Virus record (IMG/VR): IMGVR_UViG_3300046170_000446
Coordinates: 1-64,000 of that record
Length of the DNA: 64,000 nt
Source of the DNA: a virus
Direction: 5' to 3' (one strand)
Shown here: one piece after another, positions 42,603 to 50,358 of the stretch
Layout of the letters: every line of letters begins with the position of its first letter
Position numbering within the stretch: the stretch's first letter is position 1
The notes under the pieces: generated by a model
Told to the model about the DNA's origin: nothing
Databases searched by the model: none
Seen by the model: only the letters and a program-made list of their open reading frames with translations
Translations under genes and position numbers: made by a program

Positions 42603-43481
42603 ATGAGCGCACCAGTAACTAACGCAGTTAAATCTAAGATTATCAGCGATTACATTAAGACTCCGCAGGGTCGTGCGAAGCTCGCCGCTTCAATGACTCA
42701 GCCACTTCGTACTCGCCGTGACTATAGCTCTGTCGGACGTAAGACTTTCTTGGTCGAGCAACTCCCTGACGGCGCACTTCCGATCTACGACAAAGACCCT
42801 GACGTGACCGCGTTCGTGGTTGGTGAAGAGGGCGAGAACATTCTTGCTATCACCAAGCCACGTCGTGTGATCTTCCCTCTTTTCGAGATCGCATCAAACC
42901 CTGAGATCCCTCTCACGCAGATTAAAGAGCGCCGTTTCGACCTCATCGAGCGTGCTCAGGATCTCGCTCGCGCACAGATCCAGGCGGCAGAGGACGAGCG
43001 CGTCTTCAGCATCCTCGATGCTATCGCGACTGAGGGCTTTGACAGCCTCCCAGGTGGTACTAACGCAGACATCCCTGTCGTTGCACCTATCAGTGGGTCT
43101 GTTCTTGCTGACGCATACAGCCTCATCGAGCGCCACGATCTCCGTGTTGCACGCGTCTTCATGAACGCACGCGATTACGCAGACGTTCGTAAGTTTGGTC
43201 GCGACATTCTCGACATCGAGTCTCAGGCAACTCTCCTCAAGACTGGTCTTCAGGCTAGCCTTTGGGGTGCTCAGATCATCACTAGCCGTATCGTACCTGT
43301 TGGTACTGTTTACGTCTGCTGTGAGCCTGAGATGTTCGGTCGCATCCCTGTCCGTACTGAGCTTACTGTCCTCAGCGCAGATGACCCTAAGGCTCGTACT
43401 GTCGGTTTCTCTTGCTTCGAGAACCTCGGTATCGGTGCATTCAACCCTCGCGGGCTCGTTCGCCTCACTATCACTCGCTAA
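42603..43481 (+). CDS. Major capsid protein
   Basis: 292 aa. GGAGG 8 bases before ATG. Order after protease and before a terminator, high-expression codon choice, and a sequence typical of HK97-fold coat proteins: TQPLRTRRDYSSVGRKTFLV, FPLFEIASNPEIPLTQIKER, EDERVFSILDAIATEGFDSL (spine helix region), HDLRVARVFMNARDYADV and the P-domain RIPVRTELTVLSADDPKA. Short for a large phage coat protein; no N-terminal scaffold (delta) domain is evident, fitting separate scaffold genes upstream. Confidence 0.85.
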   Translation: MSAPVTNAVKSKIISDYIKTPQGRAKLAASMTQPLRTRRDYSSVGRKTFLVEQLPDGALPIYDKDPDVTAFVVGEEGENILAITKPRRVIFPLFEIASNPEIPLTQIKERRFDLIERAQDLARAQIQAAEDERVFSILDAIATEGFDSLPGGTNADIPVVAPISGSVLADAYSLIERHDLRVARVFMNARDYADVRKFGRDILDIESQATLLKTGLQASLWGAQIITSRIVPVGTVYVCCEPEMFGRIPVRTELTVLSADDPKARTVGFSCFENLGIGAFNPRGLVRLTITR

Positions 43482-43537
43482 TATTAACAGCTTGTGATTA
43501 GGCGCTCTCCTTAGGGAAGCGCATAAGGGTTAAGAAG

Positions 43538-43568
43538 AAACCCTGTCTCTCTCTGAGGGGCAGGGTTT
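43538..43568 (+). terminator. Intrinsic terminator after major capsid gene
   Basis: AAACCCTG (43538-43545) pairs with CAGGGTTT (43561-43568), followed by a run of T. Loop of 15 nt rich in CT. It ends the capsid transcript. Confidence 0.85.
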
Positions 43569-43623
43569 TTTCGTTTTTCCAACCATATTAAAAGTCCTGT
43601 AGGTTAAACGAAAGGACACCACT

Positions 43624-44151
43624 ATGATGAGGATCTTAGCCCTATTAATACTCTCTCTCCCTATTAGCTCTTATGCTAATGACCACAACCCTTGGGAAGT
43701 GAGCTTAGGCACTACTCAAATGTTCTTTGGGTGGTATGGTGAGGACTCCTCTCAAGTGCCTACCTCCTCTGCTACTCTAATCTTATCGAGAGAGCTTATC
43801 GGAGGTCTTTCCGCATGGGGAGTATTCAACTTGCCTCTAACTCCTAACAAAAGAGTTACCGCAGAGGGTGTGATTGAGGACACCATTACACTGCCTACCC
43901 TAATGTTAGGTCTAAGCTATGAGGCTCTGAGTTATCAATACGACGAGCGCAAAAGAATAGGCTTAGACGCAGGGCTTTCTGTAGGAAGACCGCTAACTCT
44001 AAAGGGTCAAGTGTTCCCTGTAGGGGCTTTTCGCCTCAAGCTCGTTAAAGATAACGAGAACACTGTCTACGTAGGGTTGACCACCTCACCTTACAACCCT
44101 GAAGGTGATTTGGTTTGGGGACTAATCTACGGAATGGGTACTAAATTTTAA
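43624..44151 (+). CDS. Secreted outer-membrane beta-barrel-like protein
   Basis: 175 aa. N-terminal signal peptide MMRILALLILSLPISSYA, with likely cleavage before NDHNPW. The mature part alternates hydrophobic and polar residues in strands (TLILSRELIGGLSAWGVFNL, LPTLMLGLSYEALSY, YVGLTTSPYNP) and ends WGLIYGMGTKF; a C-terminal Phe is the usual signal for outer-membrane insertion. An inverted repeat (TTCGTTT/AAACGAA) lies in the leader. A phage-coded outer-membrane protein could block receptors against superinfection or modify the envelope; this is inference. It converges with glutamine synthetase, with 4 bp overlap. Confidence 0.75.
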   Translation: MMRILALLILSLPISSYANDHNPWEVSLGTTQMFFGWYGEDSSQVPTSSATLILSRELIGGLSAWGVFNLPLTPNKRVTAEGVIEDTITLPTLMLGLSYEALSYQYDERKRIGLDAGLSVGRPLTLKGQVFPVGAFRLKLVKDNENTVYVGLTTSPYNPEGDLVWGLIYGMGTKF

Positions 44152-45174
44152 AGTCCACAGGTGCTCTCTAAAAGCACTCTAGCTACCTCATAAGGGTCAG
44201 CGTTAGCGTTAGGTCGCCTGTCTTCTAAATACCCACAACCTGCGTCATAAACATTAGCAGGGATACGAACAGAAGCGGTGCGGTCTGACACTCCCCACTT
44301 AAACTCGTCGTAGCGACACGTCTCATGGTGGCCTGTAAGTCGGATTTCGTACCCTGCGCCGTACACATCTAAGTGCTCTTGTACGCGACCGCTAATCTTA
44401 AACAGTGCGTCCTCGATATGTGTCATCCCGTTTTCTTGCCTCATAGCTTCAGTAGAGAAGTTAGTGTGCATACCCGCGCCGTTCCAATCACCAGGTACAG
44501 GCTTAGGGTCTAAGGTTGCAGAGAGCCCGTAATCTTCACCCAAGCGGTATAATAACCAACGTGCTATCCACAGATCATCACTTGCCCTGAGCGCATCTCC
44601 TTCAGGGCCTCCGATTTGAAACTCCCACTGTCCAGGCATGACCTCAGCATTAATGCCTGTTAACATTAGGTCTGCCTCTAAGCAAACTTTCATGTGATGC
44701 TCTACGAGAGCTCGACCGTACACCTCATCAGCGCCTACTCCACAATAATAAGGGCCTTGCTCAGCGGGAAAACGTCTCTCTGAAGGGAAGCCCAACGGAC
44801 GAGAGCCTTTATAGAGAGTGTACTCTTGCTCGAAGCCGAACCAAGCCTTTTCTTTATCTGCTCCGTTAGACAAGACCTCTCTTAAGAGCGCCCTTGTGTT
44901 GGTAGAGTGAGGTTTCTTATCTGCCCCATAGACTTCGCACATTAAGAGGATAGCTCCTTCTCCCCTAATAGGGTCTTTATATGCTCTCACGGGCTTCAAG
45001 ATGCAATCTGAGCTCCCTCCCTCCGCCTGTGAGGTAGAAGACCCATCAAACTGCCACTCAGGGAGGTTTACCGCTAGAGGGACGACCTCACCCCCCGATG
45101 ATCTTTGTCTTAGAACGTAATCTAGCGGTAGGCTTAGATCCGTCAACCCATATGTATTCAACTGCTCTTTTCAT
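44148..45174 (-). CDS. Type II (eukaryote-like) glutamine synthetase, +1 frameshift near N-terminus
   Basis: ATP + glutamate + ammonia to glutamine. The true start is ATG 45174 with GAGG upstream, encoding EYIWVDGSKPTARLRSKTKI, the standard GSII N-terminus. That frame stops at TGA 45090-45088 after GGG-GGG. Skipping one G joins it to GGEVVPLAVNLPEWQFDGSS and the rest: GFEQEYTL, GPYYCGVGADEVYGR, NAEVMPGQWEFQIGGPEG, GDWNGAGMHTN, HHETCRYDEFKWGVSDR, GYLEDRRPNANADPY. All substrate and metal-binding motifs are kept, 341 aa in total. A separate TTG start at 45161 would lose the N-terminal domain. GSII is unusual in phages. It may feed nucleotide synthesis. Confidence 0.9.
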
Positions 45175-45251
45175 TAATGCCTCGTTTTTTTCTTATCCTT
45201 TGAACCTTGTAGTAACCTATGCCCCTACTCTACGGGAGGGAAAATATTATT

Positions 45252-45575
45252 ATGGATTTTCACGTAAGATTAGCAAGACTTAATGAGAGGCTAGAAACCC
45301 TTCAAGAAGGCTTAAACGGTAGAACCGCAGGCTTTCCCTCTAGTTTTGAAAAGTTGGTAAGAGGTAGAGTCGAGAACCCTCGGAAGCGACAAAGGATTAT
45401 GGCGTTGAAAGCTCGCCTCGATAATGGGGATTACTCAGGATCATTTGAGAGACGAGAGATCCACCTTGAGATCCAGCATCTTCTTCTCCCCCCAAAAGAT
45501 CATTACAAGGCAAAGATGACCTCACCAAGACCCTCACGTCAAGGATATGCGAATGTTTATAAGCGAAATCAATAA
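45252..45575 (+). CDS. Small unknown protein
   Basis: 107 aa from ATG 45252, with GGGAGGG upstream at long spacing. The N-terminus MDFHVRLARLNERLETLQEG resembles the RIASLQIRLASL helix of the next gene. The rest is Arg/Lys-rich with a Pro-rich end. Probably expressed from the divergent region shared with glutamine synthetase. No function recognised. Confidence 0.6.
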   Translation: MDFHVRLARLNERLETLQEGLNGRTAGFPSSFEKLVRGRVENPRKRQRIMALKARLDNGDYSGSFERREIHLEIQHLLLPPKDHYKAKMTSPRPSRQGYANVYKRNQ

Positions 45576-45630
45576 GATATCTATTTACCTTTCTTAATAT
45601 AAAAACCTCCAACTTAAAAGGAGCTCAGTT

Positions 45631-46074
45631 ATGAGTTTTGAACGACGTATCGCAAGTCTACAAATCCGCCTCGCAAGCCTAAAGTCTAACCTCTCAGGTG
45701 TTGGTAAGATGCACTACTGCCAGTTGCCCAATGGAAGCAGACTCGGCGTTATGGCACTCCAAGGCGCTGGTCAATTGAGACTCGGCTTCCAATATGGGAA
45801 TGGCGCTTACTCACATCAAGACACTGTTTCTAATCTCAGAGACTGTCTGAAAGATATGAAGAGAGACGGAGCGCTCGCCTCACTTGGAAAAGAATACCGA
45901 GGCCCGATGTGCTCATTCTTGCTCCCTAATGGACAACAGTTTGGGATGTATGTAATTTGCGGTCGTATGGGCGATTGCCGTCTCGGTTTCCAGTGTGGCA
46001 ATGGCTCATACTCACACCTTGGCACTCTTGAAGACATGAGAGCAATCATCGACGACGGTATCCTAGACCACTAA
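45631..46074 (+). CDS. Two-copy small domain protein, unknown
   Basis: 147 aa. After an amphipathic N-terminal helix, a domain of about 50 residues occurs twice: CQLPNGSRLGVMALQGAGQL then RLGFQYGNGAYSHQDT, and FLLPNGQQFGMYVICGRMGD then RLGFQCGNGSYSHLGT. The PNG-x-x-G and LGFQ-GNG-YSH signatures are almost unchanged. The second copy has extra Cys. AAGGAG upstream of ATG. It could be a small binding module; no family recognised. Confidence 0.72.
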   Translation: MSFERRIASLQIRLASLKSNLSGVGKMHYCQLPNGSRLGVMALQGAGQLRLGFQYGNGAYSHQDTVSNLRDCLKDMKRDGALASLGKEYRGPMCSFLLPNGQQFGMYVICGRMGDCRLGFQCGNGSYSHLGTLEDMRAIIDDGILDH

Positions 46075-46151
46075 GAAAAATACCGTTCCCCTTAAAAGCC
46101 TATAAAGTCTTCTCCATAGCGTCCTAATTCTATACGTAAGGCGGTGTGGAG

Positions 46152-47049
46152 ATGACTCATAAGATACATAAGCAGAGCTGTGTCATCGCGGTAAGCGAAA
46201 AAGAAGACAAGCCTATCCTCTTTAAGATTAGAGATCGCAAATACGTCCCTAAACTAAGAGTCTACCATGAGCTTGTGAACGGTGTAGAAGTCCTATACGT
46301 CAAAGACGAGATCACCGCATGGATAGAGGGCATTAACGAGTATGGTATCGGTGTGATTAACTCCGCCCTACTCGTTAAGCGTGACGAGAACGAACATCTC
46401 AACCCTATCCGAAGAAAACGGCAAGGTAGGGTAATGTCTAGAGACGGCAACCGAGTTTTAAAGATACTCGCTAGCCGTAATATTGAAGAAGCCCTAGACA
46501 TGACACTCAAATATGATGACGGGATCAAAGGACACACCTTCATCTCTGACGGCACAACCACGTATGCAGTAGAGCACACTAGTAAACTCAAGCCTAAGCA
46601 CCGTAAGCTCAGAGGTAAAGCCACCCATGTGCGCACCAATCACGGGCTACTCTACCCCTGGAGCGGGCTACTCAGGAGGCGCACCTCTTGAGTCTTCTGT
46701 ACAGCGTAAGAAAATGGTTGAGCGCGTACTCAGGAAGTCTGAGAAGATTAAAGACATTAGCCCTGACCTCTTTAACGAGAGCTTAAAGTCTAAGCAAAAC
46801 TTTAACTCTGCTGTGCGTAAAGGTAAGGGGGAGATGTTCACCTCCTCCCTCATGGCGATCAACCTTAAAGAGCTTAAAATTATGCTCTACATATTAGAAG
46901 ACAAAGGCGACTACCTCGGATACCGAAATCACATCAACGGGCAGACTAAATGCACCTTTGATGTGTATCGGTTCAACAAGAAAAACAAGATAGAGAGGCT
47001 AGGTAACAAGCCTGATCAGTTTGTCGAAGACGTGCCTAAAGATATGTAG
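46152..47049 (+). CDS. NTN-hydrolase-like protein (acyltransferase/C45 type), +1 frameshift
   Basis: Starts near ATG 46152 (GTG 46146 alternative). KQSCVIAVSEKEDKPILFKIRDR and EITAWIEGINEYGIGVINSA resemble N-terminal nucleophile Cys hydrolases (acyl-CoA:6-APA acyltransferase/peptidase C45-like) seen in phages. Frame 0 runs to RTNHGLLYPWSG and stops at 46689. Skipping one base at TAC-CCC-TGG (46653-46661) gives RTNHGLLYPGAGYSGGAPLE, the expected TNHG...SGAP-ES motif, then a helical C-terminus to 47049 (298 aa). So the conserved motif itself spans the shift. Substrate unknown; amide or acyl bond hydrolysis is the family chemistry. Confidence 0.75.
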
Positions 47050-47118
47050 CCTAACGCTCTAATCTTTTTATGAGCTTCATTAAGTTAGAAAACACCATAT
47101 GCAAAGAGGTACAGGATT

Positions 47119-48060
47119 ATGAAGAAAGTCGCCGCTAGTAAACTAAGGAAGATAGCTAAAGCGAGCAGAGAAGTAGGTGCTTCAGACGTTGAACATCTCG
47201 CTCTCTTCGCTTTAGGGGAGATCGGCACTACAGACGGGCTCTCTAAGCACGCAAGTTCTAATCTTATCGCGGGCATTAAAATAAAGATGCTCGATGGGAT
47301 TGCTAAGTTTAGTATGAAGGCATCTAAGTTTTCTCAGGAAGACCCTACGGTTAAAAAGATTAGAGATTTCATCCACAAAGAGAAGCTCGTAAGTCGGATC
47401 TACCATTCAGTTCACAGCAAAGCCTATGACAAAATGGAGCAACCTTCAAACTGGGTAGAGAAGCGCATTAAGAAGTACCTAATGAGCATGACCTCCACTT
47501 CTGATCTCCTCCGAGCTTGTGCATCTCTCATCTCAGCACGAAACATAGAAGAGCTCTCAGAGTCTATCGGTGTTAGCTCACTTACGCTAAAAAAACACCT
47601 AGACCCTAATCTCGACACTCAGAGCAAGTTTAAGAAGTACACTCCTGCGGTAATAGAGCACGCAATTGATTACTTCGCCGTTGTCAAAGACGCTCAGATC
47701 TTCGGTGTGAAACTTGCGATCATCCTCTTTAAAGGGATGGTCGTCGGAGGTATCTACGCGCTTTTCACAGGTAAGGCAATGTCTGTAGTGCTTGCAGGAG
47801 TCGGCGTGACTTTTGGATGGTTCTTAGCAGGGGTCGTCTTAGGTCTTTTATTTACGAGCCATAAGAGCACCGCGTCGTTCCTTAGGAAGTCAGGAGTATT
47901 TTTTGGGCTCATACCTCTAGCTATCTTAAATGACCTAGTTTCCTTCATAGGATGGTCGAAAGAAAAAATCGCTGGTATTATGCGGGCTATCTCAGGGCGC
48001 TTGGCTGAGGCTAAAGCGAACCTAACTCAGTCAGAAAGCCAGTCTCAATACGCTTATTAA
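47119..48060 (+). CDS. Membrane-associated protein, unknown
   Basis: 313 aa. N-terminus MKKVAASKLRKIAKASREVG, of the KVA type shared with virion proteins. Helical middle, then two or three hydrophobic segments at about 200-285 (AIILFKGMVVGGIYALFTG, VVLAGVGVTFGWFLAGVVLG, GVFFGLIPLAILNDLVSFIG). The C-terminus is soluble with Gln/Ser. Could be a virion protein that enters the host membrane during DNA entry, or a membrane effector. It converges with the next gene (4 bp overlap). Confidence 0.72.
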   Translation: MKKVAASKLRKIAKASREVGASDVEHLALFALGEIGTTDGLSKHASSNLIAGIKIKMLDGIAKFSMKASKFSQEDPTVKKIRDFIHKEKLVSRIYHSVHSKAYDKMEQPSNWVEKRIKKYLMSMTSTSDLLRACASLISARNIEELSESIGVSSLTLKKHLDPNLDTQSKFKKYTPAVIEHAIDYFAVVKDAQIFGVKLAIILFKGMVVGGIYALFTGKAMSVVLAGVGVTFGWFLAGVVLGLLFTSHKSTASFLRKSGVFFGLIPLAILNDLVSFIGWSKEKIAGIMRAISGRLAEAKANLTQSESQSQYAY

Positions 48061-48935
48061 TAAGACGCCTTTTGTCTCATAGACTCACCTTTACGGTTGA
48101 ATACTTCAAAGCCGTCTAGATGAAAAACGACGAGGAAATCTAAGTCTTTTATTTCTCTCAGATAGCTGTTCGTCTTTACTGAGCCGTCTCGCATATATAA
48201 GTTGATTAAACTTTGAAAACGACTCGGAGGGGTTGCTCCTTCTGATCCAGAATTCTGCTCTTCTTCCGCTCTCATCTTCGCTATCTTACTTCTAAAAGAA
48301 GGCCCGATAACAAAGTTAAGAGGAGCATGGACGACCATACCTGAAGGCTCCCCTGACACATAACCGTGTCTTCTTGTCTGAATGTAAACACCGATACGAG
48401 ATCTCTTCGATGCGTTACCCATAGACTGACCGAAAGACTCTCTATGAATAACCTCCCCGTTACCTCCAGGTCTTTCCCCTACTAAGATAAAGTGTTCTAC
48501 GCCACCGCCATACTGCTCTAATAAGTTACGGAGTCTCGGTATATCTGCCTCTGTATAATGACCTTCGATCTCATCGAGGGTCGCTAAAGACCCTAAGAAC
48601 TGAAAAGCCATCCAGTTAGTAATCACGTCTTCGTTAGCGTAATGCTTTTCAAAAACGTCCTTGTCGAAACGATGGACACGTAGAAAAGACCGCCCTTTCC
48701 AAGTCCCGTCGATAGCAAAGGTCACCTTGTCTTCTTCGCTCGCTGACTTTACGAGGTATTGAAAAGCCACTCTCTTTGCAGAAGCAGTTTTCTTAGCAGG
48801 CTTGTTAGACCCTGAGCTGATTGAATACTGCTCTTGGCTATCAAGCCACTTTTGCTGATCTTCCTTACTCAAACCGTTAAACCACTTCTTAAACGCTTTT
48901 TTGTCGCCTTTAGCGAACCTTGCTGATCTTCTCAT
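48057..48935 (-). CDS. Unknown virion-like protein
   Basis: 292 aa from ATG 48935, with AGAGAGG 9 bases upstream. Start MRRSARFAKGDKKAFKKWFN is basic; then KKTASAKRVAFQYLVKSASE, another KAS/RVA-YL helix, followed by a globular alpha/beta region with VTFAIDGTWKGRSFLRVHRF, IVHR-type ESFGQSMGNASKRSRIGVYI and FLVVFHLDGFEVFNRKG. The leader has CTCTCT/AGAGAG complementarity flanking TATATTATG. Possibly a mono-ADP-ribosyltransferase-like or other enzyme, but I cannot assign it. Confidence 0.72.
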   Translation of the reverse strand: MRRSARFAKGDKKAFKKWFNGLSKEDQQKWLDSQEQYSISSGSNKPAKKTASAKRVAFQYLVKSASEEDKVTFAIDGTWKGRSFLRVHRFDKDVFEKHYANEDVITNWMAFQFLGSLATLDEIEGHYTEADIPRLRNLLEQYGGGVEHFILVGERPGGNGEVIHRESFGQSMGNASKRSRIGVYIQTRRHGYVSGEPSGMVVHAPLNFVIGPSFRSKIAKMRAEEEQNSGSEGATPPSRFQSLINLYMRDGSVKTNSYLREIKDLDFLVVFHLDGFEVFNRKGESMRQKASY

Positions 48936-48965
48936 AATCTTAAACCTCTCTAAGAGCATAATATA

Positions 48966-49007
48966 CTCAGAGAGTATATAGGCTCTTTATACCTGTGCTC
49001 AGAGAGT
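48966..49007. repeat. Direct repeat in divergent intergenic region
   Basis: CTCAGAGAGT occurs at 48966-48975 and 48998-49007, 32 bp apart (about three helical turns), between divergent genes. This spacing suits a pair of operator sites. TATATA/TTTATA boxes lie between them. Confidence 0.45.
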
Positions 49008-49013
49008 CAAGAT

Positions 49014-49505
49014 ATGGTAAATAATCCTCCTAAAAAGGAAGGCCACAACAAGATGAAATGTCTAATCAGCGTCTTTAACCAAGAAGGCAAAATCGTATGG
49101 GTCTGTAACAGCGAAGTTGGTAGCCCTGTAAAGAACAATGTTAGCCGTGACCGATGCTGGAAGTACAACTGCAAAGGCCGAAGGCACATACCCCAAAAAG
49201 AAATCGACTTACTAACCGTAGACAGTCCTACGGAGTGTCTAAGTAGGGAGTGTTCAAACAATCTACCTAGCAACAGGAAGAAGTTTTGCTCTACGGAGTG
49301 CAGGATCGTTGAAAACCGCGCTCGCCACAGAGACAAGAACAAAATAAAGCCCCGTAAAAGGCATCTCTTCTGCAATAATATTAAATGCCGAGAAGAGATG
49401 CCTAAAGACCGTTTCAAATACTGTAGCTTTGAATGTGAGCGCCTAGAGAACGCGAGACGCAAAAGGCAAAAGAGAGAAGACCTCAAGAAAGAAAACAGTC
49501 AATGA
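49014..49505 (+). CDS. Double zinc-finger protein
   Basis: 163 aa. Two treble-clef-like Cys modules repeat: ECLSRECSNNLPSNRKKFCS followed by TECR, and FCNNIKCREEMPKDRFKYCS followed by FECER, with CxxxC...C-x3-C spacing. An N-terminal third Cys pair (WVCNSE, RCWKYNCK) may form another finger. Very basic. Either ATG 49014 or 49053 (AAGGAAGG upstream of MKCLISV) may be used. Likely binds nucleic acid. It runs opposite to its neighbours. Confidence 0.72.
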   Translation: MVNNPPKKEGHNKMKCLISVFNQEGKIVWVCNSEVGSPVKNNVSRDRCWKYNCKGRRHIPQKEIDLLTVDSPTECLSRECSNNLPSNRKKFCSTECRIVENRARHRDKNKIKPRKRHLFCNNIKCREEMPKDRFKYCSFECERLENARRKRQKREDLKKENSQ

Positions 49506-49900
49506 GACTTTAAAACGTAGACCTCTACATCAACATCGCCATTCCCATGCGTGGCTTTACGCACTGAGTATTGAAGAAGTTTCAACCTATTCCATTTGTA
49601 AAGAACCTCTTCAGTAGGCTTTTTCATTTGATACCCTCTCTCGAAGTTGTAAGTGCTCACCTTAACTAACCTTTTAAGACGGTCGTAGTAACACTTGTGT
49701 ATCTGTGAGTAAGGGACGATGTGCTCCATCTCTGTTTTTATGTGCCTTACTTCTTTTACAGGGAAGGTACAACCTTTCGATTTGGGTACAGACCAAACTA
49801 CAACCTTAGGTTCGTTTAAGCTGATTTCCGCCAACACAAAAATACTCATTGCTAATGAAAGCATTGAGAGAGCAGAAAATATACCCATTTCCATTTTCAT
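49499..49900 (-). CDS. Small exported or membrane-anchored protein
   Basis: 133 aa. N-terminal hydrophobic segment MGIFSALSMLSLAMSIFVLA followed by a soluble domain with a Cys pair (KGCTF, HKCYYDRL) and a basic C-terminus. AGGTGG upstream. Could be periplasmic, anchored or secreted. It overlaps the zinc-finger gene tail by 7 bp on the opposite strand. No family recognised. Confidence 0.65.
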   Translation of the reverse strand: MKMEMGIFSALSMLSLAMSIFVLAEISLNEPKVVVWSVPKSKGCTFPVKEVRHIKTEMEHIVPYSQIHKCYYDRLKRLVKVSTYNFERGYQMKKPTEEVLYKWNRLKLLQYSVRKATHGNGDVDVEVYVLKSH

Positions 49901-49919
49901 CGTTCACCACCTAATCGTT

Positions 49920-50096
49920 TTAGGTGAGCTGTCTTATTTTATCAGAGACAGCTTTATTCTCCACGGCTGATCCCTGAGTAGGCTCAGCCGTCTTTAGAGT
50001 CTCTACGATCTCTTTATAGAGAGCCTTAGCGAGTTTCTTAGTGTCAGGGTCACAGGGCTCCACTAAGAGCTTATACAGCTTATTCTCGTCCACCAT
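49920..50096 (-). CDS. Small soluble protein of 58 aa
   Basis: ATG 50096 to TAA 49920: MVDENKLYKLLVEPCDPDTK followed by a helix KLAKALYKEIVETLKTAE and a polar end. It overlaps the stop of the upstream minus gene (50080) by 17 bp and continues the row of small genes. No motif recognised. Confidence 0.6.
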   Translation of the reverse strand: MVDENKLYKLLVEPCDPDTKKLAKALYKEIVETLKTAEPTQGSAVENKAVSDKIRQLT

Positions 50097-50358
50097 TTGA
50101 TTTCCTCTTCCGCACGTTTTCGTAAGTCCTGTCTCTGAGGCTATACCATTGGCGCTTAGTCATCAACTTACTCGCACATCTATTAGAAGAGGGAAAATCT
50201 GAAGACTTAATCTCCCCTATGCCGAAATAGGTAACTTTATCCCCATTCGCGCATAAAGTTACTCGCACCTCCCGCCTTGAGTCCATCAAGTAAAGCACTG
50301 TAAAAAATGAAATAACGACTACTAGGAAGTTAAGATTATCATTGTTCTTAAACTTCAA
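50080..50358 (-). CDS. Small single-pass membrane protein, paralogue of next gene
   Basis: 92 aa. One N-terminal transmembrane segment (NFLVVVISFFTVLYLM) with basic residues after it, then a domain with VTLCANGDKVTYFGIGE and CASKLMTKRQWYSLRDRTYE. The gene at 50355 repeats this order. Both have two Cys in the outer part, which may form a disulfide in the periplasm. Role unknown; lysis or envelope interaction is possible. Confidence 0.68.
   Translation of the reverse strand: MKFKNNDNLNFLVVVISFFTVLYLMDSRREVRVTLCANGDKVTYFGIGEIKSSDFPSSNRCASKLMTKRQWYSLRDRTYENVRKRKSNGGRE

Noticed and set aside
49007-49486. Minus-strand frame opposite the zinc-finger gene
   Set aside because: The plus frame has regular Cys spacing and a start; the minus frame is Leu/Phe/Arg-rich shadow.
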